64,000 nt of DNA from [Pasteurella] aerogenes (GTDB lineage Bacteria > Pseudomonadota > Gammaproteobacteria > Enterobacterales > Pasteurellaceae). The stretch is from positions 930,001-994,000 of the forward strand of contig LR134362.1 of NCBI GenBank assembly GCA_900637275.1, in the 5' to 3' direction. How positions within the stretch are numbered: the stretch's first letter is position 1; every line of letters begins with the position of its first letter. Under the pieces are notes generated by a model that was not told where the DNA came from, searched no databases, and worked only from the letters and a program-made list of their open reading frames with translations. The position numbers and the translations under genes are program-made. Shown piece after piece: positions 1 through 8,493 of this stretch.

Positions 1-1032
1 GGCTGCCGACTCAATTACATCAGGGTAGATTGTGCCTTGCGCTAACCATTTTACGCTAGTCTGTTTGTGTGATTCTTCATCAAATACATCAACAAACACT
101 TTGCCGATAATTTTACGTTTCGCCTCTGGTTCATCAACGCCTTTCAGTGCATCTAAAAAACGTTCTTCAGCATTTACACGGACAATGTTCAAGCCGAATT
201 TATCGCCGAACATTTCCATCACTTGATCGCCTTCGTTTAAGCGTAATAAGCCATTATCTACGAAGACGCAGTGCAAGTTTTTGCCGATCGCACGGTGTAA
301 AAGTAACGCTGTCACAGAAGAATCCACACCGCCCGACAAGCCTAAAATCACTTCATCATCGCCCACTTGCGCTTTAATACGCGCAACGGCATCTTCAATA
401 ATATTTTCAGCAGTCCATTTAGTTTCACAGCCACAAACGCCAACCACGAAATTTTTCAATAATGCCAAACCGCTTTTTGTATGTGTTACTTCCGGATGGA
501 ATTGCACACCATAAAAACGACGGGTTTCATCAGACATCGCTGCAATCGGGCAAGTTGGCGTTACACCGGTTACCGAAAAGTGCGGTGGTAATTTGGTGAC
601 TTTATCGCCATGACTCATCCACACATCAAGTTTCGCTTGTGGCGCGTTTAAATCATCATTTAATTTAGCAAATAATGCATCAGCCGCTTTTAATTCTACG
701 GAAGCATAACCAAATTCACGATGATCAGAAGCCTCGGTTAAACCGCCTAATTGCATCGCCATGGTTTGCATACCGTAGCAAATGCCCAGCACCGGCACGC
801 CAGCATTGAATACATATTCAGGCGCACGCGGGCTGTTTTCTTCGGTGGTACTTTCAGGACCACCTGAAAGGATAATCCCCGTTGGGTTAAATTCACGGAT
901 CTGTTCTTCCGTCACGTCCCAAGCCCAAAGTTCGCAGTAAACCCCAATTTCACGCACACGACGCGCGATCAGTTGAGTATATTGTGAACCAAAGTCAAGG
1001 ATTAAGATTTTGTGGTTGTGGATGTTTGTCAT
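1..1032 (-). CDS. guaA: GMP synthase (glutamine-hydrolysing), N-terminal 344 residues, cut by window edge
   Basis: GuaA converts XMP to GMP in the cytoplasm, using ammonia released from glutamine. The visible part holds the class I glutamine amidotransferase domain: nucleophile Cys85 in LGICYGMQ and the His179/Glu181 pair in QFHPEV. After it comes the ATP-pyrophosphatase domain with the P-loop SGGVDSS near residues 233-239. The family is about 523-525 residues, so roughly one third of the C-terminus lies outside the window. The start is the ATG at 1030-1032 (MTNIHNHKIL). In many relatives guaA directly follows guaB. Here guaB (3436-4899) is on the same strand but about 2.4 kb away, with unrelated genes between, so guaA probably needs its own promoter. 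Confidence 0.97.
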   Translation of the reverse strand, partial: MTNIHNHKILILDFGSQYTQLIARRVREIGVYCELWAWDVTEEQIREFNPTGIILSGGPESTTEENSPRAPEYVFNAGVPVLGICYGMQTMAMQLGGLTEASDHREFGYASVELKAADALFAKLNDDLNAPQAKLDVWMSHGDKVTKLPPHFSVTGVTPTCPIAAMSDETRRFYGVQFHPEVTHTKSGLALLKNFVVGVCGCETKWTAENIIEDAVARIKAQVGDDEVILGLSGGVDSSVTALLLHRAIGKNLHCVFVDNGLLRLNEGDQVMEMFGDKFGLNIVRVNAEERFLDALKGVDEPEAKRKIIGKVFVDVFDEESHKQTSVKWLAQGTIYPDVIESAA

Positions 1033-1058
1033 TTTGTTTCTCTGTTTTTGTAAAAATA

Positions 1059-1313
1059 TTAATATCGTTTAACAACAACATATCTATTTGAACTTGCAGC
1101 ATCAAATACTCCTGCAAGATAAATTATGATACAAAGCGGTACTATAATAAATAATAATGGTAATTTAATAATAATTAAAACTGCTAATGTTCCATATCTT
1201 ATATCTGTTTTTTTGTATATATAAGTGAATAGTCCTAGAAGAATTATAGTTGCTATAATAAAGAGAACATATCCATTCCATTCATCACCTTTATTCCGTG
1301 TCACGGCATCCAT
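1059..1313 (-). CDS. small hydrophobic membrane protein, unrecognised
   Basis: I do not recognise this 84-residue protein. It shows two strongly hydrophobic segments (about residues 14-33 and 42-70) and a short polar tail ending in VVVKRY. It is AT-rich compared with its neighbours and has no clear ribosome binding site. The hydrophobic frame stays open upstream to about 1382 without a usable start codon, so the gene may be the 3' remainder of a longer membrane protein. It lies between guaA and the decayed phage-type gene, inside the accessory insert that separates guaB from guaA. It could be a phage or immunity-type small membrane protein, but nothing in the sequence shows that. Confidence 0.4.
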   Translation of the reverse strand: MDAVTRNKGDEWNGYVLFIIATIILLGLFTYIYKKTDIRYGTLAVLIIIKLPLLFIIVPLCIIIYLAGVFDAASSNRYVVVKRY

Positions 1314-1357
1314 AACTATAATTCCAGCAATGGTAAATAGTACAATTATAGTTTCAG

Positions 1358-1728
1358 TTATAAAAATTTTTTGGAAAAAATATTAAATTCAAATTTGCTC
1401 CAATAAATCCTAAAAATTTTATTTACCGATAAATCACTTAAACTTTTTTTGCCTGTTTTGCTCTCTAACTCTTGTAAAGCCATTTTAGCGACATTACCAC
1501 CTTATTCTGCGACTTTATGATTTTCTCAAAGGTTTCAAATTTTACCGCTTACGAAAGTCTTTGGTTAAGGACTCAGCTAATATATTGAGAATTAACTCGG
1601 TGTTTGTCATATTAGCACATAAGTTTTCTATTTTTAATCCTTTGATTTGCTTGTATTCTTTAGTAGTTTTACCGTTCTACTCTTTATGATAATGTCGGTT
1701 AATTTGATACCCCACCGCTTGTTTACCA
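1358..1728 (-). pseudogene. decayed C-terminal remnant of a BRO/DinD-type phage protein
   Basis: Reading the minus strand in two frames gives consecutive peptides that look like the C-terminal part of phage antirepressor (BRO) or DinD-type proteins: INRHYHKE, stop, NGKTTKEYKQIKGL, NMTNTELILNILAE, then after a frame change VAE, stop, GGNVAKMALQELESKTGKK. At least three in-frame stops and one frameshift break it. There is no N-terminal domain; the remnant starts right at the stop codon of the HAD gene. I infer a leftover of an integrated element. The family assignment rests on remembered motif patterns, not on a search. Confidence 0.55.
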
Positions 1729-1729
1729 A

Positions 1730-2401
1730 TTATTTCGGGTAATGTAACTTTTCAAGTACCGCCAAAATTTCCAGCATATTTTTGCCCATATAATCTGCCA
1801 GCGATTGATCAACAATCATACGCGTTTCTTCATAACCAATCACTCGCAAACCTGCACGTTTTGCCGCCAGCATACCATAATAAGAATCTTCAATAGCAAC
1901 CGCCTCTTGCGGTTTTACGCCCAATTGCTGGCAAGTATAATGATAAATAGTTGGATCAGGTTTACTGCGTTCAAATTGCAAACCGCTTACAATCACATCA
2001 AACGCTTGCTTAATCCCGCATTGCGTCAAAATATTTTCAATATGTGAAAGTTGTGAAGATGAGGCTACCGCCAGTTTTATGCCATGAGCTTTAGCAAAAT
2101 GAATAATGGCATTAATATCTGAACGAAAAATAGAAAGAAAATCAACGTGCTGAAACGTATTTTGGAAAAATTCAAAATAACGGGCTTGAACTTCTTCTAA
2201 TGGCAATTGGGATTTTGCCAATTTTTTTATCACTGCCGGAATTTCATTTAAACACAACCCGACGACTTGCGAATGTTCTTCTTTAGTGATCGGCTGTTGA
2301 TGTTCTTTGATTTGTTCAATAAATTGCCCTTGTGCCGAATATTCCAAGTATTCCGTGTCCACAATTACACCATCCATATCAAAAATAATGGCTTTTAACA
2401 T
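1730..2401 (-). CDS. HAD superfamily hydrolase, beta-phosphoglucomutase-like (subfamily IA)
   Basis: This 223-residue cytoplasmic enzyme has all HAD signatures: motif I DMDGVIVDTE (nucleophile Asp8, acid/base Asp10), motif II in VASSS, the motif III Lys in the RSKPDP stretch, and motif IV in IEDSYYGMLAA. The alpha-helical cap between motif I and II is typical of subfamily IA phosphatases and phosphomutases acting on sugar phosphates. The substrate cannot be read from the sequence. It starts at the ATG at 2399-2401. It lies downstream of nat on the same strand, with a pair of uptake sequences in the gap. Its last codons directly abut the phage-type remnant, so the C-terminus may have been altered by that junction. 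Confidence 0.85.
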   Translation of the reverse strand: MLKAIIFDMDGVIVDTEYLEYSAQGQFIEQIKEHQQPITKEEHSQVVGLCLNEIPAVIKKLAKSQLPLEEVQARYFEFFQNTFQHVDFLSIFRSDINAIIHFAKAHGIKLAVASSSQLSHIENILTQCGIKQAFDVIVSGLQFERSKPDPTIYHYTCQQLGVKPQEAVAIEDSYYGMLAAKRAGLRVIGYEETRMIVDQSLADYMGKNMLEILAVLEKLHYPK

Positions 2402-2443
2402 CGTTTAATTTCCCCTCAATACAACAAAAATGTCGCAGAATTC

Positions 2444-2487
2444 CACCGCACTTTTTACAAAACGCGACAAAAGTGCGGTGTTTTTTT
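2444..2487. repeat. inverted pair of DNA uptake sequences
   Basis: Two facing copies of the uptake sequence (CACCGCACTTTT at 2444-2455 and AAAAGTGCGGTG at 2469-2480) form a 12-base-pair dyad followed by seven T on the plus strand. Both flanking genes run on the minus strand, so a terminator role here is uncertain. Confidence 0.7.
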
Positions 2488-2495
2488 CATCAATT

Positions 2496-3317
2496 TTATT
2501 CCGGTTGTAATCCGTGTTTTTGTAAAAACTGGCTAATATCGTTAACAATATCGTCCGTAATATGAATTAAAAATTGTCTTTCTAACAACGCTAACACATC
2601 CTCAGCAGAAGAAAAATAAGTTACGTTCTTCTCGCCATTGAGCAAATGCACCGTGTAGCGATTATTCAATAAATTATGTCGCAACCCGTTTTCAATACGC
2701 GATGCAATCAAGCGTGTGCGAAACGGTGAATCCGGATGGGTGGAAACATACCAATTTTTCACAATCAAATCCGGCATATATTGCGGGCATTTATAAAATG
2801 CATATAAAATGCGCCATTCGCTACCTTGTTGAATAGCAAGATAATAACCTTGCTCATAAGGCGTTATTTTGTAATTTCCATATTCGGTTTCTTGCACATC
2901 TTCCGTATTCAATCGTAATGGCTCGGTCGGATTAAAACCGCCATAGCCAACATCCACCACATATTCTTGTCCATCCAAGGTCACTAATAAAAAACCGTGG
3001 GTATACGCGTGTTTGGCAAAAGGTTCGTTATTATGCACAATTTTGGCACTATGGAATTGTACATCAAAACCCAAATGACACAATAAATGCATCAACAATA
3101 AATTCAGCTCAAAGCAATAACCACCTTTTCTCTCCACAATAACCTTTTGATAAATATCATCTTCTTCTAAGGAAATGGGATGATGTAACACCGCAGAAAG
3201 GCATTGGAAGGCATAGCGTTCCAAATGCAGTTTTTGCAAGTGTTTCAGCGTGGCTAAATTTACCGGCAACGGGGAGGTAATACCGAGCTGGTTTAAATAA
3301 TGCGTATAGTTGATCAT
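2496..3317 (-). CDS. nat: arylamine N-acetyltransferase
   Basis: NAT enzymes transfer an acetyl group from acetyl-CoA to arylamines, hydrazines or similar acceptors in the cytoplasm. The catalytic triad is visible: Cys68 in RKGGYCFEL, His107 in YTHGFLLV and Asp122 in VVDVGYGG. The length of 273 residues is normal. The upstream frame can start at a GTG (3323), but I choose the ATG at 3315-3317 because AAGGAGA lies at a good distance before it. The gene sits between guaB and the HAD phosphatase and is not part of purine metabolism. Its natural substrate is unknown, and it looks like a gene inserted between guaB and guaA. Confidence 0.93.
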   Translation of the reverse strand: MINYTHYLNQLGITSPLPVNLATLKHLQKLHLERYAFQCLSAVLHHPISLEEDDIYQKVIVERKGGYCFELNLLLMHLLCHLGFDVQFHSAKIVHNNEPFAKHAYTHGFLLVTLDGQEYVVDVGYGGFNPTEPLRLNTEDVQETEYGNYKITPYEQGYYLAIQQGSEWRILYAFYKCPQYMPDLIVKNWYVSTHPDSPFRTRLIASRIENGLRHNLLNNRYTVHLLNGEKNVTYFSSAEDVLALLERQFLIHITDDIVNDISQFLQKHGLQPE

Positions 3318-3435
3318 ATTCACTCTCCTTTTAAATAATAAGTGCGGTCAAAAATCCGCCTGTTTTACCCTTGCAACAATTTGGTAAAAACGTGGCATTT
3401 TTCTACCGCACTTTCAACTAACCCCAGCGTCGAAA

Positions 3436-4899
3436 TTAACCCATACGATAATTCGGCGCTTCTTTAGTGATCGTTACATCATGTACATGGCTTTCTTTGA
3501 TACCGGCGCCACTGATGCGAACAAATTGTGCTTTGGTACGCAAATCTTCAATAGTAGCTGAACCGGTTAACCCCATACAAGAACGTAACCCACCCATTTG
3601 TTGATGAATAATTTCTTTTAAGAAACCTTTGTATGGAATACGTCCTTCAATTCCTTCCGGCACTAATTTATCCGCCGCATTATCTGATTGGAAATAACGA
3701 TCGGAAGATCCTTTTGACATCGCCCCCAAAGATCCCATTCCACGATAGGATTTAAATGCACGACCTTGATAAAGTTCAATTTCCCCCGGCGCTTCTTCCG
3801 TACCGGCAAACATTGAACCTACCATCACACAAGAGGCACCCGCCGCAATCGCTTTAGCAATATCGCCGGAATAACGAATACCACCATCAGCAATCACTGG
3901 AATACCGCGCGGATTTAACGCTTCTGCGGCATCCGCAATAGCAGTAATTTGTGGCACACCGACCCCTGTAACAATACGCGTCGTACAAATTGACCCTGGT
4001 CCAATCCCGATTTTCACCGCACTCGCCCCTGCATCCGCTAACGCAATAGCACCTTCTGCAGTTGCTACATTACCGGCGATAATTGGTAAATTCGGATATT
4101 TGGCACGTGTTTCACGTACACGTTGCAACACACCTTCAGAATGTCCATGAGAGGAGTCGATCAACAGCACATCTACACCCGCCTTCACTAAGGCCTCAAT
4201 ACGTTCTTCATTACCCGGACCGGCACCAACCGCTGCACCAACGCGCAAACGACCAAATTCATCTTTACAGGCATTTGGTTTGCTTTCTGCTTTTTGGTAG
4301 TCTTTTAAGGTGATCATGCCCTTTAACTTGAATTCATCATCCACCACCAACACTTTTTCCACGCGGTGTTGATGCATCAAGGCAAAAATATCTTCCCGTT
4401 TGGCATCACGTTTAACTGTGACCAATCTTGCTTTCGGGGTCATCAATTCCGCTACCGTTTTGCTCATATCATCCACAAAACGCATATCACGACCAGTAAT
4501 AATCCCTACAAGATTGTTCTCGTTATCCACTACCGGGAAACTAGCAAATCCATTTCGTTTAACCAATTCACTTAATTCCGCTAAGGTCAACTCCGGCGAA
4601 ACCGTAATCGGATCGGAGACAAGACCGCTTTCGAATTTTTTCACTTTACGTACACGATCCGCTTGGCGTTCGATGCTCATATTTTTATGAATAAATCCAA
4701 TGCCGCCCTCTTGAGCCAAGGAAATCGCTAATTTGGTTTCCGTAACCGTATCCATTGCGGCGGAAAGCATCGGAATATTTAAACGAATATCTTTGGTTAA
4801 TTGGGTGGAAAGATCAGCAGTATTAGGAAGCACAGTAGAATGTGCAGGGACAAGAAGAACGTCGTCAAACGTTAAGGCTTCTTTAATTACTCGTAGCAT
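3436..4899 (-). CDS. guaB: inosine-5'-monophosphate dehydrogenase
   Basis: GuaB oxidises IMP to XMP with NAD+, the first step of guanine nucleotide synthesis. The 487-residue protein has the TIM barrel with the active-site loop GSICTTR (catalytic Cys near residue 304), the phosphate-binding IADGGIRYSG stretch, and two CBS domains inserted at about residues 95-205. The mobile flap with YRGMGSLGAM is present. The start is the ATG at 4897-4899 (MLRVIKEALTFDDVLL), which matches family starts. It is divergent from birA, with about 126 bases between. Normally guaA follows; here nat comes next, 118 bases after the stop. Confidence 0.98.
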   Translation of the reverse strand: MLRVIKEALTFDDVLLVPAHSTVLPNTADLSTQLTKDIRLNIPMLSAAMDTVTETKLAISLAQEGGIGFIHKNMSIERQADRVRKVKKFESGLVSDPITVSPELTLAELSELVKRNGFASFPVVDNENNLVGIITGRDMRFVDDMSKTVAELMTPKARLVTVKRDAKREDIFALMHQHRVEKVLVVDDEFKLKGMITLKDYQKAESKPNACKDEFGRLRVGAAVGAGPGNEERIEALVKAGVDVLLIDSSHGHSEGVLQRVRETRAKYPNLPIIAGNVATAEGAIALADAGASAVKIGIGPGSICTTRIVTGVGVPQITAIADAAEALNPRGIPVIADGGIRYSGDIAKAIAAGASCVMVGSMFAGTEEAPGEIELYQGRAFKSYRGMGSLGAMSKGSSDRYFQSDNAADKLVPEGIEGRIPYKGFLKEIIHQQMGGLRSCMGLTGSATIEDLRTKAQFVRISGAGIKESHVHDVTITKEAPNYRMG

Positions 4900-5025
4900 T
4901 GCAATATTCTCTCTTAGTTGAAATTTTAAATAAAAAACAGATAAAAAATATTGCGGAGGGATTATACAGAGTTTATGTAAACTTGAAAATCCCTTTTTAC
5001 AACTATTTTATTCGGGGTAAAATAG

Positions 5026-6006
5026 ATGCCACAAAATTTAACATGGACAGGATACTTTTTTGTGACATCAGATCTTCTTTCTTATTTGAGCGATGGAAAA
5101 GCCCATTCTCGCCAAAAATTGACCGCACTTTTCGCCCTTGATGCCGACACGCTACAACGCGAAATCCAACAATTTGTTGCTCAAGGTTTGCCAATAATTG
5201 AAACAACACAAGGAATACAATTACAACCGCAATTACCGCTATTAGATCAAGCAAGATTACAAGCGCAATTGGCACCATATCGCCTTATTTTGCAACCGAT
5301 AATTCACTCCACCAACCAATATTTACTGGATAATATCGCACAATGCCAACAAGGCGATCTTTGCTTAGCCGAATATCAATTAGCCGGTCGCGGACGCCGC
5401 GGACGACAATGGCAATCGCCTTTCGCCGGGCAAATTATCCTTAGCCAATATTGGACGCTCCCGGCACAAATTTCCTTGCACGGATTAAGTTTAGTGGTCG
5501 GTATTACGATCGCCGAAACATTAATCGCTGAAAATATCCCTAACATCAGCCTCAAATGGCCGAATGATATTTTATTAAATGGCAAAAAACTCGCCGGCAT
5601 TTTAATTGAAATAGCACCTAAAAGACACGAATTACTTGAACTTATCATTGGGATCGGGATAAATGTTTCTATTCCATCTACCAATTTTATCGATCAAGCT
5701 TGGGCAGATCTTTCAGCGGCATTACCTCAAATATCAAGGGAAGCCATTATTGTACGATTAGTCCGCCAACTGACGCAAAACTTAGCTCTATTTGAACAAC
5801 ATGGCATGGCGTTTTTCCGCCAACGCTGGTTATCATTAGATCATTTTCTTGGGCAACCCGTCAACATCATCACTGCCAAAGAAACCTTGAGTGGCATATC
5901 ACAAGGCATTGACGAACAAGGCTTTTTATTAATAAAAAATGCACAGGATCAACACCTACGTTTTAATGCCGGGGAAGTGTCATTACGGAAAGGAATGATA
6001 GATTAA
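5026..6006 (+). CDS. birA: bifunctional biotin-[acetyl-CoA-carboxylase] ligase / biotin operon repressor
   Basis: BirA attaches biotin to the BCCP subunit of acetyl-CoA carboxylase and, in many bacteria, represses biotin synthesis genes. The ligase domain is complete: the biotinyl-AMP loop GRGRRGRQW (about residues 120-128), the KWPNDI motif, KLAGILIE, and the C-terminal SH3-like domain ending near GEVSLRKG. The N-terminal 70 residues sit where the winged helix-turn-helix belongs but are unlike the Escherichia coli recognition helix, being rich in acidic residues and glutamine. Operator binding may therefore be weak or altered. The start could be the ATG at 5026 or the in-frame GTG at 5062, which has AGGA upstream. 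It is divergent from guaB. Confidence 0.93.
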   Translation: MPQNLTWTGYFFVTSDLLSYLSDGKAHSRQKLTALFALDADTLQREIQQFVAQGLPIIETTQGIQLQPQLPLLDQARLQAQLAPYRLILQPIIHSTNQYLLDNIAQCQQGDLCLAEYQLAGRGRRGRQWQSPFAGQIILSQYWTLPAQISLHGLSLVVGITIAETLIAENIPNISLKWPNDILLNGKKLAGILIEIAPKRHELLELIIGIGINVSIPSTNFIDQAWADLSAALPQISREAIIVRLVRQLTQNLALFEQHGMAFFRQRWLSLDHFLGQPVNIITAKETLSGISQGIDEQGFLLIKNAQDQHLRFNAGEVSLRKGMID

Positions 6007-6077
6007 ATACAGTAAATTGTTAAAACAAGAGATAAAACAACCGCACTTTTATCCATTATGCTTTAAGTCAATCCATC

Positions 6078-6103
6078 AAAAAGGACGCCACAATTGGCGT
6101 CCT
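6078..6103 (-). terminator. Rho-independent terminator of yadGH
   Basis: A 9-base-pair stem (6082-6090 with 6095-6103, AGGACGCCA/TGGCGTCCT) with loop CAAT is followed on the minus strand by a run of T (A at 6078-6082). It lies between the convergent birA and yadH and points in the yadH direction. Confidence 0.85.
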
Positions 6104-6128
6104 GCATAACATTTCACGTTGAAGTCAT

Positions 6129-6893
6129 TTAACTTCTCAACCCAACACCTCGACTAATCAGGTAATATGCTAATAAATAAAGCGCGCTGATAAAGAGAGC
6201 TAAAACACTAAAAGCATGAGCCAAGCCCACGTCGCTGATACCGAGAAAACCGTAGCGAAAACCATTGATCATATAAACAATCGGGTTTAATTTGGATACT
6301 GCTTGCCAGAATTCTGGCAATAACGCGATGGAATAAAATACACCGCCCAGATAGGTTAATGGTGTCAATACAAAGGTCGGAATAATACTAATATCGTCGA
6401 AAGAGCGAGCAAATACCCCGTTAATTAATCCACCCAATGCAAAAGTAGCGGACGTCATCAATAAGGTCAATACGATAATTGACCAAGAATGGATATCGAA
6501 TGAGACAAAAAATAAGGAAACTATCGTAACCAGCACACCGACACAAATCCCGCGTGCCATTCCGCCTGCGACATAGCCAAGAATAATAATATGCGGTGAG
6601 GTTGGCGAAATCAACAATTCCTCCACGTTACGCGCAAATTTAGTACCGTAAAAAGAGGAAGCAACATTCGCGAAAGAGTTGGTGATAGTGGACATCATAA
6701 TCAACCCCGGTACGATAAATTGCATATAAGTAAAACCGCCCATCTCGCCAATTCTAGAGCCGATAAGTTGCCCGAAAATCACAAAATATAAGGTCATGGT
6801 AATGACTGGCGGAATTAAGGTTTGCACCCAAATTCGCGTAAATCGCCGTACTTCTTTGACTAAAATAGTTTTAAAAGAGACCCAAGCTAACAT
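6129..6893 (-). CDS. yadH: ABC-2 type transporter permease, YadH family
   Basis: This 254-residue inner-membrane protein is the permease partner of the ATPase YadG. It has about six hydrophobic segments and the ABC-2 signature region around TPLTYLGGVFYSI, followed by NPIVYMINGFRYGFLG, as in YadH and related drug or polysaccharide exporters. The start ATG overlaps the yadG stop by one base (TAATG), so the two are translationally coupled. The exported substrate is not known from the sequence. A strong terminator follows. Confidence 0.92.
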   Translation of the reverse strand: MLAWVSFKTILVKEVRRFTRIWVQTLIPPVITMTLYFVIFGQLIGSRIGEMGGFTYMQFIVPGLIMMSTITNSFANVASSFYGTKFARNVEELLISPTSPHIIILGYVAGGMARGICVGVLVTIVSLFFVSFDIHSWSIIVLTLLMTSATFALGGLINGVFARSFDDISIIPTFVLTPLTYLGGVFYSIALLPEFWQAVSKLNPIVYMINGFRYGFLGISDVGLAHAFSVLALFISALYLLAYYLISRGVGLRS

Positions 6894-7825
6894 TAATTCT
6901 CACTCCCGTTATCCATCGGTTTATTTAACGACATTGACACAAACAACTCTTCTAAGCGATTGGCTTTATTTCGCATACTCAACACATGAATACCTTGTGC
7001 TGATAATTGCGTAAAAAGTTGATTTAATCCTTGTTCCCGTCTCACTTCTACTTCAATCGTATTGCTGTCGATCTGTAAAGTTTTATAATTTTGAATACAA
7101 GGCAACGGACTTTTTGGCGCCAAATCAAGAATAAACGTTTCCGTTTCCAATTTTGCCAACAAATCTTTCATCGTCATATTCACTACCAAGCGCCCTTGCT
7201 GGATAATTCCAATATGACGACAAAGCATTTCCGCTTCTTCCAAATAATGAGTGGTTAAGATAATAGTAGTACCTTGCAAATTTAATTCTTGCAAAAACTG
7301 CCACATAGCACGACGCAAATCAATATCCACACCTGCAGTCGGCTCATCTAAAATCAATAATTTCGGGTGATGCATCAAAGCGCGTGCAATCATTAATCGC
7401 CGTTTCATCCCGCCGGATAAACGTCGGGATTGTTGATAACGTTTATCCCACAAATCCAATTTTTTTAACCAAACTTCCGCCCGTTTTACCGCTTCTTTAT
7501 ACTCGATCCCGTAATAGCCTGCTTGATTAGTTAAAATATCAATGACTTTTTCGAAGTTATTAAAATTAAACTCTTGCGGTACCAAGCCGATGTGTTGCTT
7601 TAATTGTGCCGGATTTTGATCCAAATCTTCGCCAAATACCTTAACCGTACCAGAGGTTTTATTAACCAAAGAACAAATAATCCCGATCGTGGTCGATTTT
7701 CCCGCGCCATTATGTCCCAACAAGGCATAAAAATCCCCTTCTTGCACAGTTAAATCAATGCCATGCAAGGCTTTTACACCATTTTTATACGCTTTCGTAA
7801 GGTTTTTAATTTCTAATGCATTCAT
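6893..7825 (-). CDS. yadG: ABC transporter ATP-binding protein, YadG family
   Basis: YadG energises the YadH permease. The 310-residue protein has Walker A GHNGAGKST (residues 37-45), the Q-loop in VPQEFNFN, the signature LSGGMKRRL, Walker B LLILDEPTAGVD and the switch histidine in TTHYLEEAE. It also has the long C-terminal extension common to YadG (VEVRREQGLNQLF). The frame is open to 7846, but I choose the ATG at 7823-7825 (MNALEIKNL): it matches homologues and lies one base after the epmC stop. epmC, yadG and yadH therefore form a tightly packed transcription unit. Confidence 0.95.
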   Translation of the reverse strand: MNALEIKNLTKAYKNGVKALHGIDLTVQEGDFYALLGHNGAGKSTTIGIICSLVNKTSGTVKVFGEDLDQNPAQLKQHIGLVPQEFNFNNFEKVIDILTNQAGYYGIEYKEAVKRAEVWLKKLDLWDKRYQQSRRLSGGMKRRLMIARALMHHPKLLILDEPTAGVDIDLRRAMWQFLQELNLQGTTIILTTHYLEEAEMLCRHIGIIQQGRLVVNMTMKDLLAKLETETFILDLAPKSPLPCIQNYKTLQIDSNTIEVEVRREQGLNQLFTQLSAQGIHVLSMRNKANRLEELFVSMSLNKPMDNGSEN

Positions 7826-7826
7826 A

Positions 7827-8372
7827 TTAAATTCTCTCAACATCAAATTTTGCTAAGTTAATTTTGTCTTCCGTGCCATAAAAATCTGCCAAGGCTTTAC
7901 GCAATTTTTCCGCCCGCTTTGGCAATCCTTTTTGTGCATAGTAATTAACCTGTTCATATACAGCGAGTTTAAACGGTTTAGTATCCCCCGCTTGACCGCT
8001 TAAATTATCCGCACTAGCAAAATAGCGAAAACCGGCAGCAGTGGCTAAAATCCACTCAATTGCCTGCGGTTTAACTTCCACTTTTTCAAACTCACGCTGT
8101 TGTTGCTCCGAACGCCCATCCGGCTCATACCAATAACCGAAATCCTCTAATTTTCTTCGGGCTTCTCCGGCAACTAGCCAATGGGAAATTTCATGCAACG
8201 CACTGCTATAAAAACCGCGCGCGAAATAAATGGCGTTGTACGGACATTCCTCATTTGCTGGCAAATAAATCGGTTCGTCACCACCTTTAATTAATTTGGT
8301 ATTATATTCTTGTTCAAAACATTGATTAAAAATGGAAATAATATCTTCCAATTGATGTTCGATTTCAGCCAT
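7827..8372 (-). CDS. epmC: elongation factor P hydroxylase (EpmC / YfcM)
   Basis: EpmC hydroxylates the beta-lysylated lysine of translation factor EF-P, the last step of that modification after EpmA and EpmB. The 181-residue protein carries the metal-binding HEISHW motif at residues 60-65 and the family stretches FGYWYEPDGR and KVEVKPQAIEW. The ATG at 8370-8372 has a GGAGTG element upstream. It is the first gene of the epmC-yadG-yadH unit. The genes for EF-P and the other modification enzymes are not in the window. Confidence 0.93.
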   Translation of the reverse strand: MAEIEHQLEDIISIFNQCFEQEYNTKLIKGGDEPIYLPANEECPYNAIYFARGFYSSALHEISHWLVAGEARRKLEDFGYWYEPDGRSEQQQREFEKVEVKPQAIEWILATAAGFRYFASADNLSGQAGDTKPFKLAVYEQVNYYAQKGLPKRAEKLRKALADFYGTEDKINLAKFDVERI

Positions 8373-8446
8373 CGATCACTCCAAAAATATTGAAAAAAAG
8401 TACCGCACTTTGGGCGGTTATTTTGTGCTGTTGTTATGATGATAAA

Positions 8447-8471
8447 GAAAAAAAGGGGCAAGTAAGCCCCT
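8447..8471 (-). terminator. Rho-independent terminator of htpX
   Basis: The stem AGGGGC (8454-8459) pairs with GCCCCT (8466-8471) around a 6-base loop. A run of A at 8447-8454 gives the T-tract on the minus strand, just after the htpX stop. Confidence 0.8.
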
Positions 8472-8493
8472 CTATTTTAAAAAATTTTTCTTA

